From assembly GCA_026874595.1 (NCBI GenBank), contig CM049310.1:2108001-2172000 (forward strand): a stretch of 64,000 bases of DNA, written 5' to 3'. This stretch comes from Sipunculus nudus. Taxonomy: Eukaryota > Annelida > Sipuncula > Golfingiida > Sipunculidae. Below the pieces are notes generated by a model. The model made no database searches, had not been told where the DNA came from, and was given only the letters and a program-made list of their open reading frames with translations. The first letter of the stretch is position 1. Each line of letters begins with the position of its first letter. A program made the translations under genes and the position numbers. This document shows, piece by piece, positions 49,174 to 60,859 of this stretch.

Positions 49174-49966
49174 ATGCCCCCGCCTTGGGCAAATTAGAAA
49201 CATTTGTAAAATTTTGGAAAATTTTTTAAGTTCAGGAGGTGTCGTATGGTCAAAAGTAGGTCAACAAGGGCAAAATGCAAACTCGATCTGTAACGGGTCA
49301 TTATCAAGCAACACACCAAAAATCATGCCAGTATATGCAGGCATTGTGAAAAAAAGTCCATACATGTGCATTTTCCATAAAAATTTCTGTCTTTCATGAA
49401 ATTTTCTATGTTTAGGAGCCGTAAAACAATCAAATGTAGGTCAACCGGGATGAAACGCAAACTCGATCTGTAACTGTTTTTTCTGCCCACACAAAAAAAT
49501 CAGGGTGGTATCTGCAGGCATTAACGAAAAAAAGTCAGTACATATGCATTTGTTATGAAAATTTATATTTTTCATGAAACTTTCTATGTTCAGGAGCAGT
49601 CAAATGGTCAAAAGTAGGTCAACTGAGACAAAACAAGAACTCGATCTGTAACTGGTCATTCTCTGCCTACACACCAAAAATCAGGCCCGTATCTGCAGGC
49701 ACTGCGAAAAAAAGTCCATACCTGTGCACCTTTTTATGAAATTTTCTATGTTAGAGCACCGTCAAACGGTCAAAAGTAGGTCAACCGGGACAAAACGCAA
49801 ACTCGATCTGTAACTGGTCTATATCTGCCCACACCAAAAATCAGGCCAATATCTGCAGGCATTGCGAAATAAAGTCCGTACAACTGTTTGATTTCGGAAG
49901 GACGGAAGGACGGAATGACGGACATGGGTAAAACTATATGCCCCGGCCACTTTGTGGCGGGGGCAT
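49174..49966. mobile_element. Pearl-like element: ATGCCCCCGCC ends, four core repeats
   Basis: ATGCCCCCGCC (49174) is exactly mirrored by GGCGGGGGCAT (49956). Inside are four tandem core copies of about 165-185 bp (landmark AAAGTAGGTCAAC or AATGTAGGTCAAC near 49251, 49431, 49609 and 49772; each has ACTCGATCTGTAAC). Next comes a GGAAGGACGGAAGGACGG tract, then a terminal hairpin (ATGCCCCGGCCAC, TTT, GTGGCGGGGGCAT). This order is that described for bivalve pearl-type repeats. Non-coding. Confidence 0.85.
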
Positions 49967-50056
49967 AATAAAAACAAGGGACCCATGGGTCACATCGCTC
50001 AGCTGAATTTTGGAAAATATTAGTAACTGCAAAATATTTTTATATCTTTTGGTTTT
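49967..50056 (+). repeat. R1 end fragment
   Basis: AAAACAAGGGACCCATGGGT, then CACATCGCTCAGCTGAATTT, directly abutting both the pearl-like element and the R1 copy that starts at 50057. Confidence 0.75.
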
Positions 50057-52300
50057 TAGCTCAGCTGACTATAAGTCATCTGAGCTATAGTCGTGGTCCA
50101 TTGTCCGTCCGTCTGTCCGTCCGTCCGTCCGTCTGTCCGGATGTCCGTCCGTAAGACTGGCACGTTTCGACACCGTTGGACCTACGAATCTGAAATTCGG
50201 CATACAGTTAGATGTCCCCAAAATCTCCTACCATGCCGAAAATTGGGTCAATAGGACCTCGTTCCTTTGAGATATTAAGGAAAAACCTCAATTTTTTTAT
50301 TAGAAATCTATTTTCACTCTTCAGGACTGCCTACTATCAAAACCACTAATCTGGTTTCCTTCATATTTACCATAAATATTCCTCTATATAGTTTCTATGT
50401 ACATGCCAGATATTAAGTCAGTATTATATAATTTAAAAAAGTTATGGGCCCAAACATAATGGACTTTGTAAAAAAATCAGGAAGATATTTGGTCACTTAA
50501 GACCAAAAGTGTTAAAGGTAGGGACTTTTTTCCAGTAATTCAACTTTAATTAATCAAAATTTAATTGTATACCAAAAATTAGATAAAAATCTGTTAAATT
50601 TTTTTAAATATTGGCAAAAATATAAAATTGGTACCTTAAATTTTGCCCAACTTTGGCCACGGCACGTTTTTTTCCTGTAAGTACTGTGGATTTAATTTTC
50701 ACAGCATGTATACATAAAGATTCAATCTGTTTAAATCTGAAATTTGAAAATAAAAGCTGCAAAATTAGGATAGTTATTGAATATTTTTGGAGGCTCTTGT
50801 TGTATTCCCTTACATTGTCAAGCAGTCCACTTTGATGACTGTAGATCATTCAGTGCACATCTCTATGCTCCCCAGGCTGTTGGCATAATTTAAGATGTCC
50901 CCAGGAATATAACTTTATTTAATCAAGATTCAATTGTTTAATCAAAACTAGATCTGAATTTTGCAAATTTTTCAAGTTATTAGCATAAATAAAAAATCAA
51001 TACCTTAAATTTTGTCCAACTTTGGCACTGTTGATTTAATTTTCACAGCATATATACATAAGGATTTAATCTTTTAAAATCTGAAATTTCAAAGAAATTG
51101 ATTGGAAAGAATAGCTATTATTCATGTTTTCATACACCATGTCAATTGTTGTTTACATCTAGCCCACCTAGTAGTACAGCCTTCACTTGCATTATGTAAC
51201 CCACTCCAGGCAGCTTGCCTTGGGTCAGCTTGGCCACTACCAGCAGGCTTCCAGTCTGCCCTGCACTCCCCCCCCCCCCCCGATGGTGCATAAACTAGAT
51301 GAATGTTATTATTTTCTGTATTTGATTCATTCTTATTCTAGGCTATGCTACATTTTAGATTTTGTATTGTACCACCAGGGTTACAATGATTAAAGTGTAC
51401 ATTTAATTGTGTCCACAAAGTGGTGTATTGCTATGAAAGTGTTGATGTTCATCAGATAAGTAATTCCTTACTTCAGAGGAGTAAAAACTTCACCAGGTGT
51501 GAAATTGACTATTAATTCCAGTAATAAATTAAAACTGGGACAGTAATTAGCACAATGATATTGTTTGTCCCTCATTCAACCAACAGTGTGTATACTTTAT
51601 TTGAAAAGATGTTTATCAAATTGTTTTATCAAATTTACTGAATCTTTTATTTTATTTTGGTGAATAAAATTAAGCATGTACTGAAAACTCCAATGTGCAA
51701 AACTTTTTAATAGTCATTCAAGGAATATTCTTGTAGATGCCATGTTGTGGCATTATTTTCTTTTAAATTCAGTTTAAACATTTATGATTTAAAAATAATA
51801 AAATATATGTGTATGCATAATATGACCCAATATGAGTTACACTCTGGATATATGATGATTGCAACTTTTGCAACAATTCTAATATTTTAACTTATAGTTT
51901 CAGTTTTTTACTCTGTATATATAATGGTTTCAGGTTTTTTTTATTAAAAATTTATAAAACCTGTAAATAAAAAAATGATTCAGATAAAAACTTCTTAATG
52001 GAAAAAGTGGATATGCTTAAAAAAAATAGGATTATATATAAACTTAAATGCATTATTCCCTTGAAAGTGAAATAAAGGTATTAGTCCATTCTGTCCACTT
52101 GCCTGTCCATCTGTAAATTTTCATATGCATCACAGTATCTCAAAACTTTTACTGTTTTTCTTCATGACAGTCTTGTCAGAGTATTAGTTTGCAATCATAT
52201 ATTTAGAACTTTATAATAACTATAACCAAGTAGGAGGGCCCCTTTCCTCTTAGCTTTTCATATTCTTATATAAATGAAAAACATTACAATAGAATATTTC
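50057..52300 (-). repeat. R1 family copy, minus orientation
   Basis: Opens with the terminal palindrome (CAGCTGACTATAAGTCATCT), then a CCGTCCGTCCGTCC tract and GACTGGCACGTTTCGACACC, and proceeds through the R1 interior to GTAGGAGGGCCCCTTTCCTC near 52232. It is the inverted counterpart of 30650-32467. Confidence 0.85.
51268..51281 (-). repeat. Poly-C tract (14)
   Basis: Counterpart of the G14 tract at 31630 in the inverted R1 copy. Confidence 0.9.
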
Positions 52301-52914
52301 TACATCCACCTTCGTGCTGCCCTCACTTTTCCCTTCTCCGAACCCCATCCCAAAGTCAGCCTCAGTAAGCAAGAACAAGATGAATCAGATATATTCATAC
52401 TCTAATATTTTGTATAACTATTCGTCCATAGGTACCTATGTACATGCCAGAAATTATGTCATTATTGTGTAATATGTAGACATAGTGGGCATCACAATAA
52501 TGTACCTTGTCAAGACCAAAGAGATATTGTGTCATACAGTCACAAATTCATAAATCACTTCATCAGCATAGTTAATCATAACATCATATCTGTCAAATTG
52601 AAAGCTTGCAGACTACCATACACTTTAGATCCTTCAACAAATAGCCTTATCATCATTCTACTACTGCTTATTACTGCTGTCATTGCATTCATATTTGCTC
52701 AAATATATCACAGTTTTCAACCCCTCCTAAATAAATAAAAAATAAACCACTATATTTGACTCTATTAATCCATCAGTCAGGTTATTTCATTTATCATTTA
52801 CTCACATATTACATTACATTCCTTTATAATAGCCCAACATGTCCATGATATTCATAAGCTTTATCGACTCGATATAGTATCACAGTGGAGAAACATTTAT
52901 AGTCCAATCACGAT
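52301..52914. other. No gene seen
   Basis: The open frame at 52529-52738 is mostly hydrophobic AT-rich translation with no motif or splice support. Confidence 0.5.
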
Positions 52915-54518
52915 CAGCTGAGCGCCGTGACCCATGGGTCCCTTGTTCATGTATATTATCATTTGAAAAGCTATGAGAAAATGGCCCTGCTAAAATGAAA
53001 CTCTGTATATTATAGAATAATGGACATCAGTTAAACCATTTAGTGATGCACCAAGGGAAAAAAATGGGCCTACGGTAAGTGTTATATAAAAGTAACATTT
53101 CATAAACAAATAATGTGTGAAGGTAATTAAGTTTTCAAAAGTTAAATATATGGCAATATGAGTTAAAAATTAATCCCACAAAGTTTGACCAATATTCCTA
53201 ATTTTAATACTAAGTTAACAATGTTATTCACACCTAGGCCCCGTCAACTTTAAGAGATATGAATGAAATGCTACAAAGTATTTATATCTTCTTAAATCTT
53301 GTTAGTTAGCACTTACATTAGATCCTAATATTTTATCACATTTGAACATTAGGATTAAATTCCGGAACTTTTTTTCTTTAAAAAAATCAAAATTGTCCAA
53401 GTCTCAATAAAAAGAATTAATTTAACATTAAAATTATAAGATTCATCTTGTTTATTAGTCCTGTCTATTGAAGGGGTGGGTGGGGGGGGGGGGGGGGAGG
53501 GGTCTCCGTTGTTACTGCTTGTTGCTGAAAAAAATGTTAATTTTAAGATTCATCTAGTTCATAGTACAGGTCTGTCAACATAATTGGGGGGGGGAGGGGA
53601 GAAAAAAGGCTCCCTGTGGTATGGTATTAACTGCAGACAGCCTGATCAAGCTCAACTCAGTGGAGAGAGGGCTTGCCCTAGTGATGGGATTGCATAACAT
53701 TTTGCCAACAGCCAGGGGAGCATAGGAGTTGCACTGAATGACCTACAGTGACCAAAGTGAACTGCTTGACAATGTAAGGGAATACAACAAGAGCCTCCTA
53801 AAAAATTCAATAACTAGCCTAATTTTGCAGCTTTTATTTTCAAATTTCAGATTACAATAGATTAAATCCTTATGTGTACAGGCTGTGAAAATTAAATCCA
53901 CAGTACATACAGGAAAAAAACGTGCTGTGGCCAAAGTTGGGCAAAATTTAAGGTACCAATTTTTTATTTTTGCTAATATTTTAAAAAATTTTAAAGATTT
54001 TGATCTAATTTTGGGTATACAATTTAATTTTGATTAATTAAAGTTATATTACTGGAAAAAAGTCCTTAGTTTTAACATGTTTTATGTTAAGTGATCAAAT
54101 ATCTTTCCTGATTTTTTACAAAATGCATTATGTTTGAGCCCATAACTATTTTTAAATTATATAATACAGACCTAATTTCTGGCATGTTCATAGGAACTAT
54201 ATAGAGGAATATTTATGGCAAATATGAGGAAAAACAGATGAGTGGTTTCGATATTAGGCAGTCCTGAAGTGTAAAAATAGGTTTTTGAAAAAAAATTGAG
54301 GTTTTTCCTTAATTTCTCAAAGGAACAAAGTCGCAAAGACCCAGTTTTTGGCTTGGTCGGAGATCTTGGGGACATCTAACATTATGCCGAATTTTGGATT
54401 CCTAGGTCTTAATTACAGTTTTAAAACGTGCCACAACTACGGACAGACGAACGGACGGACGGACGATGGACAATGGACCACGACTATAGCTCAGATGACC
54501 TTTAGTCAGCTGAGCTAA
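52915..54518 (+). repeat. R1 family copy
   Basis: Starts GATCAGCTGAGCGCCGTGAC with CCCATGGGTCCC and ends GGACGGACGGACGATGG, CTATAGCTCAGATGACC, TTTAGTCAGCTGAGCT. Interior matches 28720-30070 in the same orientation. Confidence 0.85.
53482..53497 (+). repeat. Poly-G tract (16)
   Basis: Inside an R1 copy; a shorter G8 run follows at 53586. Confidence 0.9.
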
Positions 54519-56394
54519 AAATAAAAGACCTAAATCGTTATATAACAGTTCCTTCTGCATGAACGGTTGTGCTCTGTGCAAAATACAAAAAAGTAACTTT
54601 TTTTTACCGAGGAGTAGTTTCTGATTACACAGAATGTGTACAGCTGTTTAAGGCTTTAAAGAAAAGAAGAAGAGAACGAAGCAGGGTTTCATTTTCAAGG
54701 AATGTCCATTAAGAACATCTGTCCTGCATCAACAAATGCATGTAAATCCACTAAACTCCACAATGGTGATGAATAAAGAGAATACATCAGCCATGGGAAA
54801 CCAATCCGGTCCCTTATCCGTATCCTCAATAAACTTTAAAAGGGGTCTTTCTGGCCTATTCCTATCTCTCCACGTTTAGTATCAGAATAAGCTGACAGAT
54901 GTGAGCAAGCAAATATACCTACCTAAGAACAAACTAACAACAGACATCGATGAGCACATACCCTCCTTGGCGGGTGTAACTAACCTGGCGTACACGGACA
55001 GACAAAAGGAGAACCGAACACGGTTGATAATTTAACCTTCGTCCGTTTCTGTTATTTGAGATCACAATGGATTCCATGTAAGGCCTTGAGGTTAAACAAT
55101 CGGTTCTGAAGTGTTTAAAGACATCCCGGTATGATTTTTTGTAGACTTATCAGAAGCTTCATTCCCGGTGACGTCGCTAACCACACGTACATGAGCTGTC
55201 CTTATGTAGAGGAGGGGAAGTTGACTGATACTGTGTACAGCTGGTATCTATCAGTGGCCACATGTTGCCGGGGGCTGGCTGCTTGTCAGTCCTCTCTGTA
55301 TCGCTGACGGGCTTCAGGCCACACACGTTTAACGTCAGTTTCAGGTCAGGGAAATCAGTTGCATAGCTTCCATAGGGCCACTCTGAACAATCACCATTTG
55401 TTTATTTGACCCTGAATTACGGATCAAAGGCTCTGGAGTTGAAAAGGTCGCTAATTCAAGTGAAGTCTTGTTGCTTTAACGTAGAAATAATTATTGATCT
55501 GATTGGCGGTTGCGAATGAAAAGTCATATGGACTCAGCTCTTTACATGAAGGTTACAGGTTTTTTTGGTAATCTGTCACGAAAAAAAAGTGGATACTCAC
55601 GTCAATCGATTTAAATTATGAATGGATACGACTCTTACACTTTATAATGTGACGACAATCAGAGAAAGAAAAGCAAGCGCAAAAGTGGACAATTAAAGAT
55701 TTAAAAATAAAATCACCGATAGGATGATTTATGCATAATCTATATGGAAATGCATTTCCTGGAGCCAATCTACATTTGGTTTTATAAAATCAACATAATA
55801 AAAAAAGTTTTGTTGTTTTCCGTCTTATCAACTTACGGAATATGCCGGATTAATTCAAATCGAGGTTGTATTCAATAAGTGTTAGCAGAACTGACATAGA
55901 TATGTTCAACCCTGTCTGTCTTCATGTTTGTTGTCCGGACGTTATCTCAATAATTGGGTATTACATTTCAACGAAATTTGTGGAAGAATAAACCGTTGGC
56001 TAAAAAAAAAAAAAAAAAAACAGGAAATTATTCATTTGGGTCTGATCTGGATGCAGGTCCAATAAATGTACCCTTTTATTCTTTACAAAGAAAGTTCTCA
56101 GCGAGTTTCAAATTGTGAAAAAAAGGAAGGTGGATCAAAGAAGAAGAAATATATTAATTTGAGTGTGGAACGGTGAGGATGTTGGGAGGATCTTATAGTG
56201 AGGACGGGTTAAGATATTTGGAGAATCTGGATGTTCATGTGGGCACTGGTCTTGGTGGATAAATGCGCTCTCTGGGCACTTTCTGTCTGAAAAACAAATA
56301 AAAAATCTTTAGAATGTTTTCACTCTGAACATTTCATTTGACTCTGTCCTGTTGAAGGTAGGCGCCTCCTTTTTAGCTTAACTAATTATATGTA
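54519..56394. other. No gene recognised upstream of the lectin gene
   Basis: Less AT-rich than the repeat zone. An ATG four codons before a GTAAGG donor (near 55068) is a possible first exon but too short to judge. A poly-A run lies at 56003-56021. Confidence 0.45.
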
Positions 56395-56690
56395 CATCTG
56401 AAGAATTCCATTTCGGTCTCGGACTACGTTACAGGCAGTATCTCGCGCTTCTTCTCATTTTATATCCTGGTGTTATCCAGGTCCGGTGACTACTACGCCT
56501 GCGGGCCCTGGGTGCGTAATTGTCCCCTTTGCTTGATCATACCATCGAGGAACCCCTGAAAGGCTAACTCGTTTGTGAGTGATGCACGGCCGTTGGACAC
56601 AACCTTCCCATTAAGCCTGCGGAGCCCTCACCCTTGATCTCCTTGCTTTGAGTCCTATGCTATACCCCTGAGCCACAGAAGCCGGTGCAT
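56395..56690 (-). repeat. tRNA-derived SINE, copy 1
   Basis: Minus strand starts GGCTTCTGTGGCTCAGGGGT (tRNA-like A box at 56665-56675), followed by a degenerate B-box region and a body shared with 58870-59225: GGTTTCGGACTACG-type sequence, CGCTTCTTCTCATTTTAT, and AACCTTCCCATTAAG. Pol III transcription would run on the minus strand. Confidence 0.75.
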
Positions 56691-56743
56691 TTCATCGGAC
56701 TTTGTTTTAAACCTTTATAAAGAATATGGAACATCGGAAATAA

Positions 56744-56757
56744 ATATATATATAAGT
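56744..56757 (+). promoter_or_regulatory. Possible TATA element of the lectin gene
   Basis: AAATATATATATAAG about 180 bases before the lectin ATG. Position is reasonable for a core promoter with a short 5' UTR, but AT-rich runs are common here. Confidence 0.25.
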
Positions 56758-56934
56758 TTACGTGGCCTTTGATCATAGAAACCTGTCTCTGAGTCCAGAT
56801 AAGCCCTATCGCAGAACCGCAGTAGCTACAGGCAGTTAAACGATAATGCACAGACGTGAGATTGCTGGTACGACCAGCCGCTCATAGATTGTCGAGCGCT
56901 TCGGCAGTCCTAGGAGACGAAACCAGCGTCCAAA

Positions 56935-57051
56935 ATGTCACCTCTTGCACGTGCGGCGTTGTTCCTCCTGCTGTGCGCGTGCACACTCAGGGCGGCCCCG
57001 TCCACTAAGGCACCCGGAGGCAAAAAGAAGGTGGCGGCGAAAAAAGCACCG
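56935..57051 (+). CDS. Secreted C-type-lectin-like protein, exon 1
   Basis: ATG at 56935 begins MSPLARAALFLLLCACTLRA, a clear secretion signal (hydrophobic core, Ala/Cys-rich end), followed by a Lys-rich linker (GGKKKVAAKKAP). The exon ends at ACCG|GTAATG, 39 codons, phase 0. The frame stays open to 57222 if unspliced, but that sequence enters a hAT-like repeat, and splicing to the exon at 60860 gives a coherent protein. Exons 2-4 have matching phases (0, 1, 2). The product is a secreted lectin-like protein. Bivalve relatives serve in pathogen recognition, feeding or shell matrix; the role here is not determined. Confidence 0.75.
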
Positions 57052-57122
57052 GTAATGTGTACACTTTATATGTTACAAATGACAATAAACAAACTTAAAA
57101 TATATACGATGAGTGAGTTTTG

Positions 57123-57518
57123 TGAGGTTGTAACGATTACTATACATCGCGATTCAAAGTCAAACATCGTATCGGCTTCGTACGTCAGTTACAACTATCG
57201 ATACGTAGACAAAAAGGATTAACTGACGGAAAGTGACATCTGAATTGTAATAATTGCTTCACAGCGCCATGCATGCACAACGACCACATCGAAGTGTGAC
57301 CGCATCTGATTGGTTGATATTTTTATTTCTACAGTTGTGAAATAACTAATTATCATATGAGCGGATTCAGAATGTTATCTATTAGAGAACAATGAAGAAT
57401 ATTAGTTGAATTTCAAGTATAATATATCCGAGAAACTTGCATATATAAACTTCTTAATATAACTTATATGTATCGTATCGTGAGTATTACGATACGTAAT
57501 ATGTCGTTACAACCTTAA
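57123..57518. mobile_element. hAT-like MITE in intron 1
   Basis: Left GAGGTTGTAACGATTACTAT and right TCGTTACAACCTTA are inverted over 12 bases (AGGTTGTAACGA). Both subterminal zones repeat CGTATCG/CGATACG motifs. This is typical of small hAT-derived elements. No transposase; an 8-bp target duplication could not be recognised. Confidence 0.55.
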
Positions 57519-58869
57519 CGAGTTAGGCCGGGAGTACAGTTGTAAAACCATTCATCTGCCCTTATGTAAGCATATGAGAGCGCTTATTCTTTATCCTCAT
57601 AAAACGAACTGTGAAATAACATTACGTTATTGGCAGATCTGGTCACGTGTTGATTTTATACAAGTAATTCCCGTTGTCCTGATATCTATGCATCGTCAAT
57701 TGAACTTTTCCACGAGCACGCGCATTGCACGTGATGTTCCTCTGCCGTTTTTGAATTCGATGAAGCAGAATTGCCACTGTTGCCAAGTGGAAAAAATATA
57801 TACACATTCCTAAAGGCTGCGACAGGACCCTCGGCGTTAATGATAAAGAAATATGGATTATTATCAACTGGAAAATATGAATTTCTTGTCAATATTACGG
57901 ACCTGAATTTTCATTGTAAGTTGACACCAGCAGGTGGAGTCAGCATCTCCACTTTATTCATAAAACACTCACAGCCAAATCAAAACTCGCATCTCTCATT
58001 CAGTAATTATATAAGGACGCTCACCGAGTTTTATTCATGTTTTAGAGATACATATTTTCTCAGTGACGGTATACATAGTATGAAGTGCACCATAGATAAG
58101 TTGCACTGGCACGCACTTTAAGGGACACAAGCTGACATTGTTCTCTGTGTGAGTCTTTCATTTTTGCGTACTTAGTCGTTTACGTGTACAGGAAACGATG
58201 TGGGAGGGAAGGGAGCGTATGTTTGTCTTTATCAAAACTTTATCTGTCATCCTGAAGTTAACATTAAATAGTACAATGATAGGGGAAAGGTTAAAAATAT
58301 CTAACATTTTCAAAAAAATAAACATTAAACATAAACATAAAAACCAAATCAAATCATCCATTGTAGATAAAAAGGCACATGATTAAGGCATTCGGGTAAT
58401 ATGACCACTCGACATTTGATACATTTGTATATTTAACCATGCTATGGCCTATTTTTAAAGCTGTTATGTATATCGGGTGTACTTGTTGAGCTCCTGACGA
58501 TAATAAACAGTTGATTGTCTTGTATTATCAGATGGACTGTATGTATTCATTTTATCTAATTTCTCGCCACATTCCTATGTGCATGTGTACTCATAACAAT
58601 GTGAGGGTTTGAGAGTATCTTGTTTCAGCATATGATTGAAGTGCGTGTGTACATTCCTCAGTCTTGATGGTTCATAGCAATGTCATCTGATACTTGATTC
58701 TGATGCAATAATTGTCAACGGCGGTTATTTTATTTTTTATGTCTTCCTTATGCATTGTCCCAGGGACCTTTTTATAAATAGACTGGTATACTCCACTAAG
58801 AACTATTGCAACTTTAGTCAACCAACAAACGTATGACAGCTTATGGGATATGCTTTTTTTCAAATAACA
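57519..58869. other. Intron 1 sequence with one unexplained open frame
   Basis: The + frame from about 57745 to 58121 has no ATG start but is locally protein-like (ELPLLPSGKNIYTFLKAATG, KYEFLVNITDL). It faintly recalls REJ/PKD-type extracellular beta domains. No splice sites were verified, and resemblance this short may be chance or an old pseudogene exon. Confidence 0.25.
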
Positions 58870-59225
58870 TGTTGTTGGAGGTAACCGCCTCCATTTCTAA
58901 TGCTACCGTAAGTAGGTGCATGTACATCAGCAGATTTCCATTGCGGTTTCGGACTACGAGACGGGGCAGTAGCACACGCGCTTCCTCTCATTTTATAGGG
59001 CAATGAGTGTGTAATCACCCCCATAACTAGGTCATAACACCGGGAAACCCCCGAAAGGCGCACTCATTTTATGAGTGATACATGGCCGTGGGGCCCAACC
59101 TTCCCGTTAAGTCTACTGAGCGCTTACCCAGAGTGGGGCCGACCGTGGAAAATCTCTACTGAGATTCGAACTCACGACCTCCCAGGTTGGAGTCCAGTTT
59201 TCTGCCCCTGGACCACAGATGCCGG
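58870..59225 (-). repeat. tRNA-derived SINE, copy 2
   Basis: Minus strand starts GGCATCTGTGGTCCAGGGGC (A box at 59204-59214) with B box GAGTTCGAATC (59162-59172), so the tRNA-like head is well preserved. Body motifs shared with copy 1 include GCGCTTCCTCTCATTTTAT and CCAACCTTCCCGTTAAG. The two SINEs flank lectin exon 1 in the same orientation. Confidence 0.85.
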
Positions 59226-60387
59226 TATGGGACATCTCGGTACTAATACTTCTTGCAACTGAATAACAGGAAATGATGAATCACATAAAGATAAAAAAAC
59301 AGATGCATGAAGGGTCAGATGCATTAATGTTCGAAGCGTCATATCTTGTGTTTAGGTTAAATGAAAGCGTGTCTGACATAACAATAAACTCTCTCTACTG
59401 TGAAGGAAAGTGATATCCCAGCATTTTCACAAATACTTCTTTTTATAAAACGTACTTTTTCCAAACTAAAAAAAGCTTAATGAATTCAAATACGTGTTCA
59501 TGTGATGTGTGAGCTATCAACGATCGGAATTCCCTATATTTCTTCAGTAGGTTTGACAACATTGCATATATACTTATGTGTACTGAACTATAACAGAGAC
59601 TATTGGCTCGCGCCCAAAAACCACTAACAACTGCGTTAGTCTTTTGCCATGGTTTAGGGGTATTGTTCTCTCAAGTATCGCTCTTTCGGGAGCTCATGAC
59701 AGCCGTCGGGCTAATTGTCAAGACAAGTATTTCCTGAATAAATCGACCACATCCTTGGACTATGCTTCATATATCAACCACTGTTGTCGCCAGTATGTCA
59801 GCGGGGTTAAAAAGAGGGGCTTTTGATAATTAGTCATGCATGACGAAAACATTTGTCTATTTACGAAGGTTGTTAAAGTCTCATATAAGAACATGGAAAA
59901 AAATAAAGAAAATTGGACCAGATGTGTTTCAAACAAAACAATATATTTACACTGCTGTCCTTCGAGTATGCGTGAAATAATGACTTATTGTGTAAACATT
60001 CTATCTGAACCGATATGGTCACTTTCAAATGTGCTTGGTAAATTTCTTATGGTGACGTGGTAGATTACAGTTACTGTGCTGGAGAAGCAAAAGGGTAAGT
60101 GGTGGGATGTGGCGGAAAGGGCGGGGGGGGGGGGGGGGGGGGGAGGGAGATTAAGCTGATGACGAAAATTAACACAACGTGAACCATGTTAAACACATTA
60201 AAAATACACACATGTATTTATCTGTTTCTTTCTTTATTTATTTATCAAAAAGTTATCTTCCAATCGGCAATTATTTTCATGTCTCATGCAGCCTTACAGT
60301 TTAATTCAGATTCTCATTATTAATCCACTGTGAATCTGATAGCCTGAACATGTACACAATGAAAGTAATTAACATTACAATACCAGT
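59226..60387. other. Intron 1 continuation, no gene seen
   Basis: Open frames at 59644-59826 and 59836-60063 (+) lack motifs. Contains a G21 tract at 60123. Confidence 0.5.
60123..60143 (+). repeat. Poly-G tract (21)
   Basis: Inside lectin intron 1, on the sense strand. Confidence 0.9.
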
Positions 60388-60409
60388 TATATATATATAT
60401 ATATATATA
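60388..60409. repeat. TA microsatellite, left of the MITE
   Basis: Pure TA run ending exactly at the left end of the element at 60410. Confidence 0.9.
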
Positions 60410-60766
60410 CAGCGAAGCCCGCTTATTGTCATAACGATGGTGCATGCATAATTATGATAATAACCGGGATGTGACATTATCCGTGTTTCAACATCGATGT
60501 ACTTTTGAGTCCTAGAAGAAGCGTAATGTCTCGTATGATATTAAATAAATCGTCAATAAACAGGAAACAGGAACGTTTATGAATATTTTTATTGCACAAC
60601 GGCATATCAAATTACGTTTATGCCAATAAAAGGGATTATGACAATATTCCATGATAATAAACGGTCATATTTACCATTGTTTATATAGGAAATGGTTTGG
60701 GATTTCAGATTTATGTGACAATAAGCGGGATTTTCTATTAACCGATATGACACAAAGTGGGCTTGA

Positions 60767-60769
<3 letters not shown>
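60410..60769. mobile_element. pogo/Tigger-like MITE
   Basis: Left end CAGCGAAGCCCGCTTATTGT and reverse-complemented right end CAGTCAAGCCCACTTTGTGT, both continuing CATA, match at 19 of 24 positions. CAG-starting inverted ends and TA-rich flanks fit pogo/Tigger-type Tc1-mariner elements, which insert at TA. The 360-bp interior has no coding capacity. Confidence 0.75.

Positions 60770-60771
<2 letters not shown>

Positions 60772-60842
<71 letters not shown>
60772..60842. repeat. TA microsatellite abutting exon 2
   Basis: 71 bases of pure TA ending 17 bases before lectin exon 2, where a polypyrimidine tract would be expected. Confidence 0.95.
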
Positions 60843-60844
<2 letters not shown>

Positions 60845-60859
60845 TTACTGTGGTGCCAG

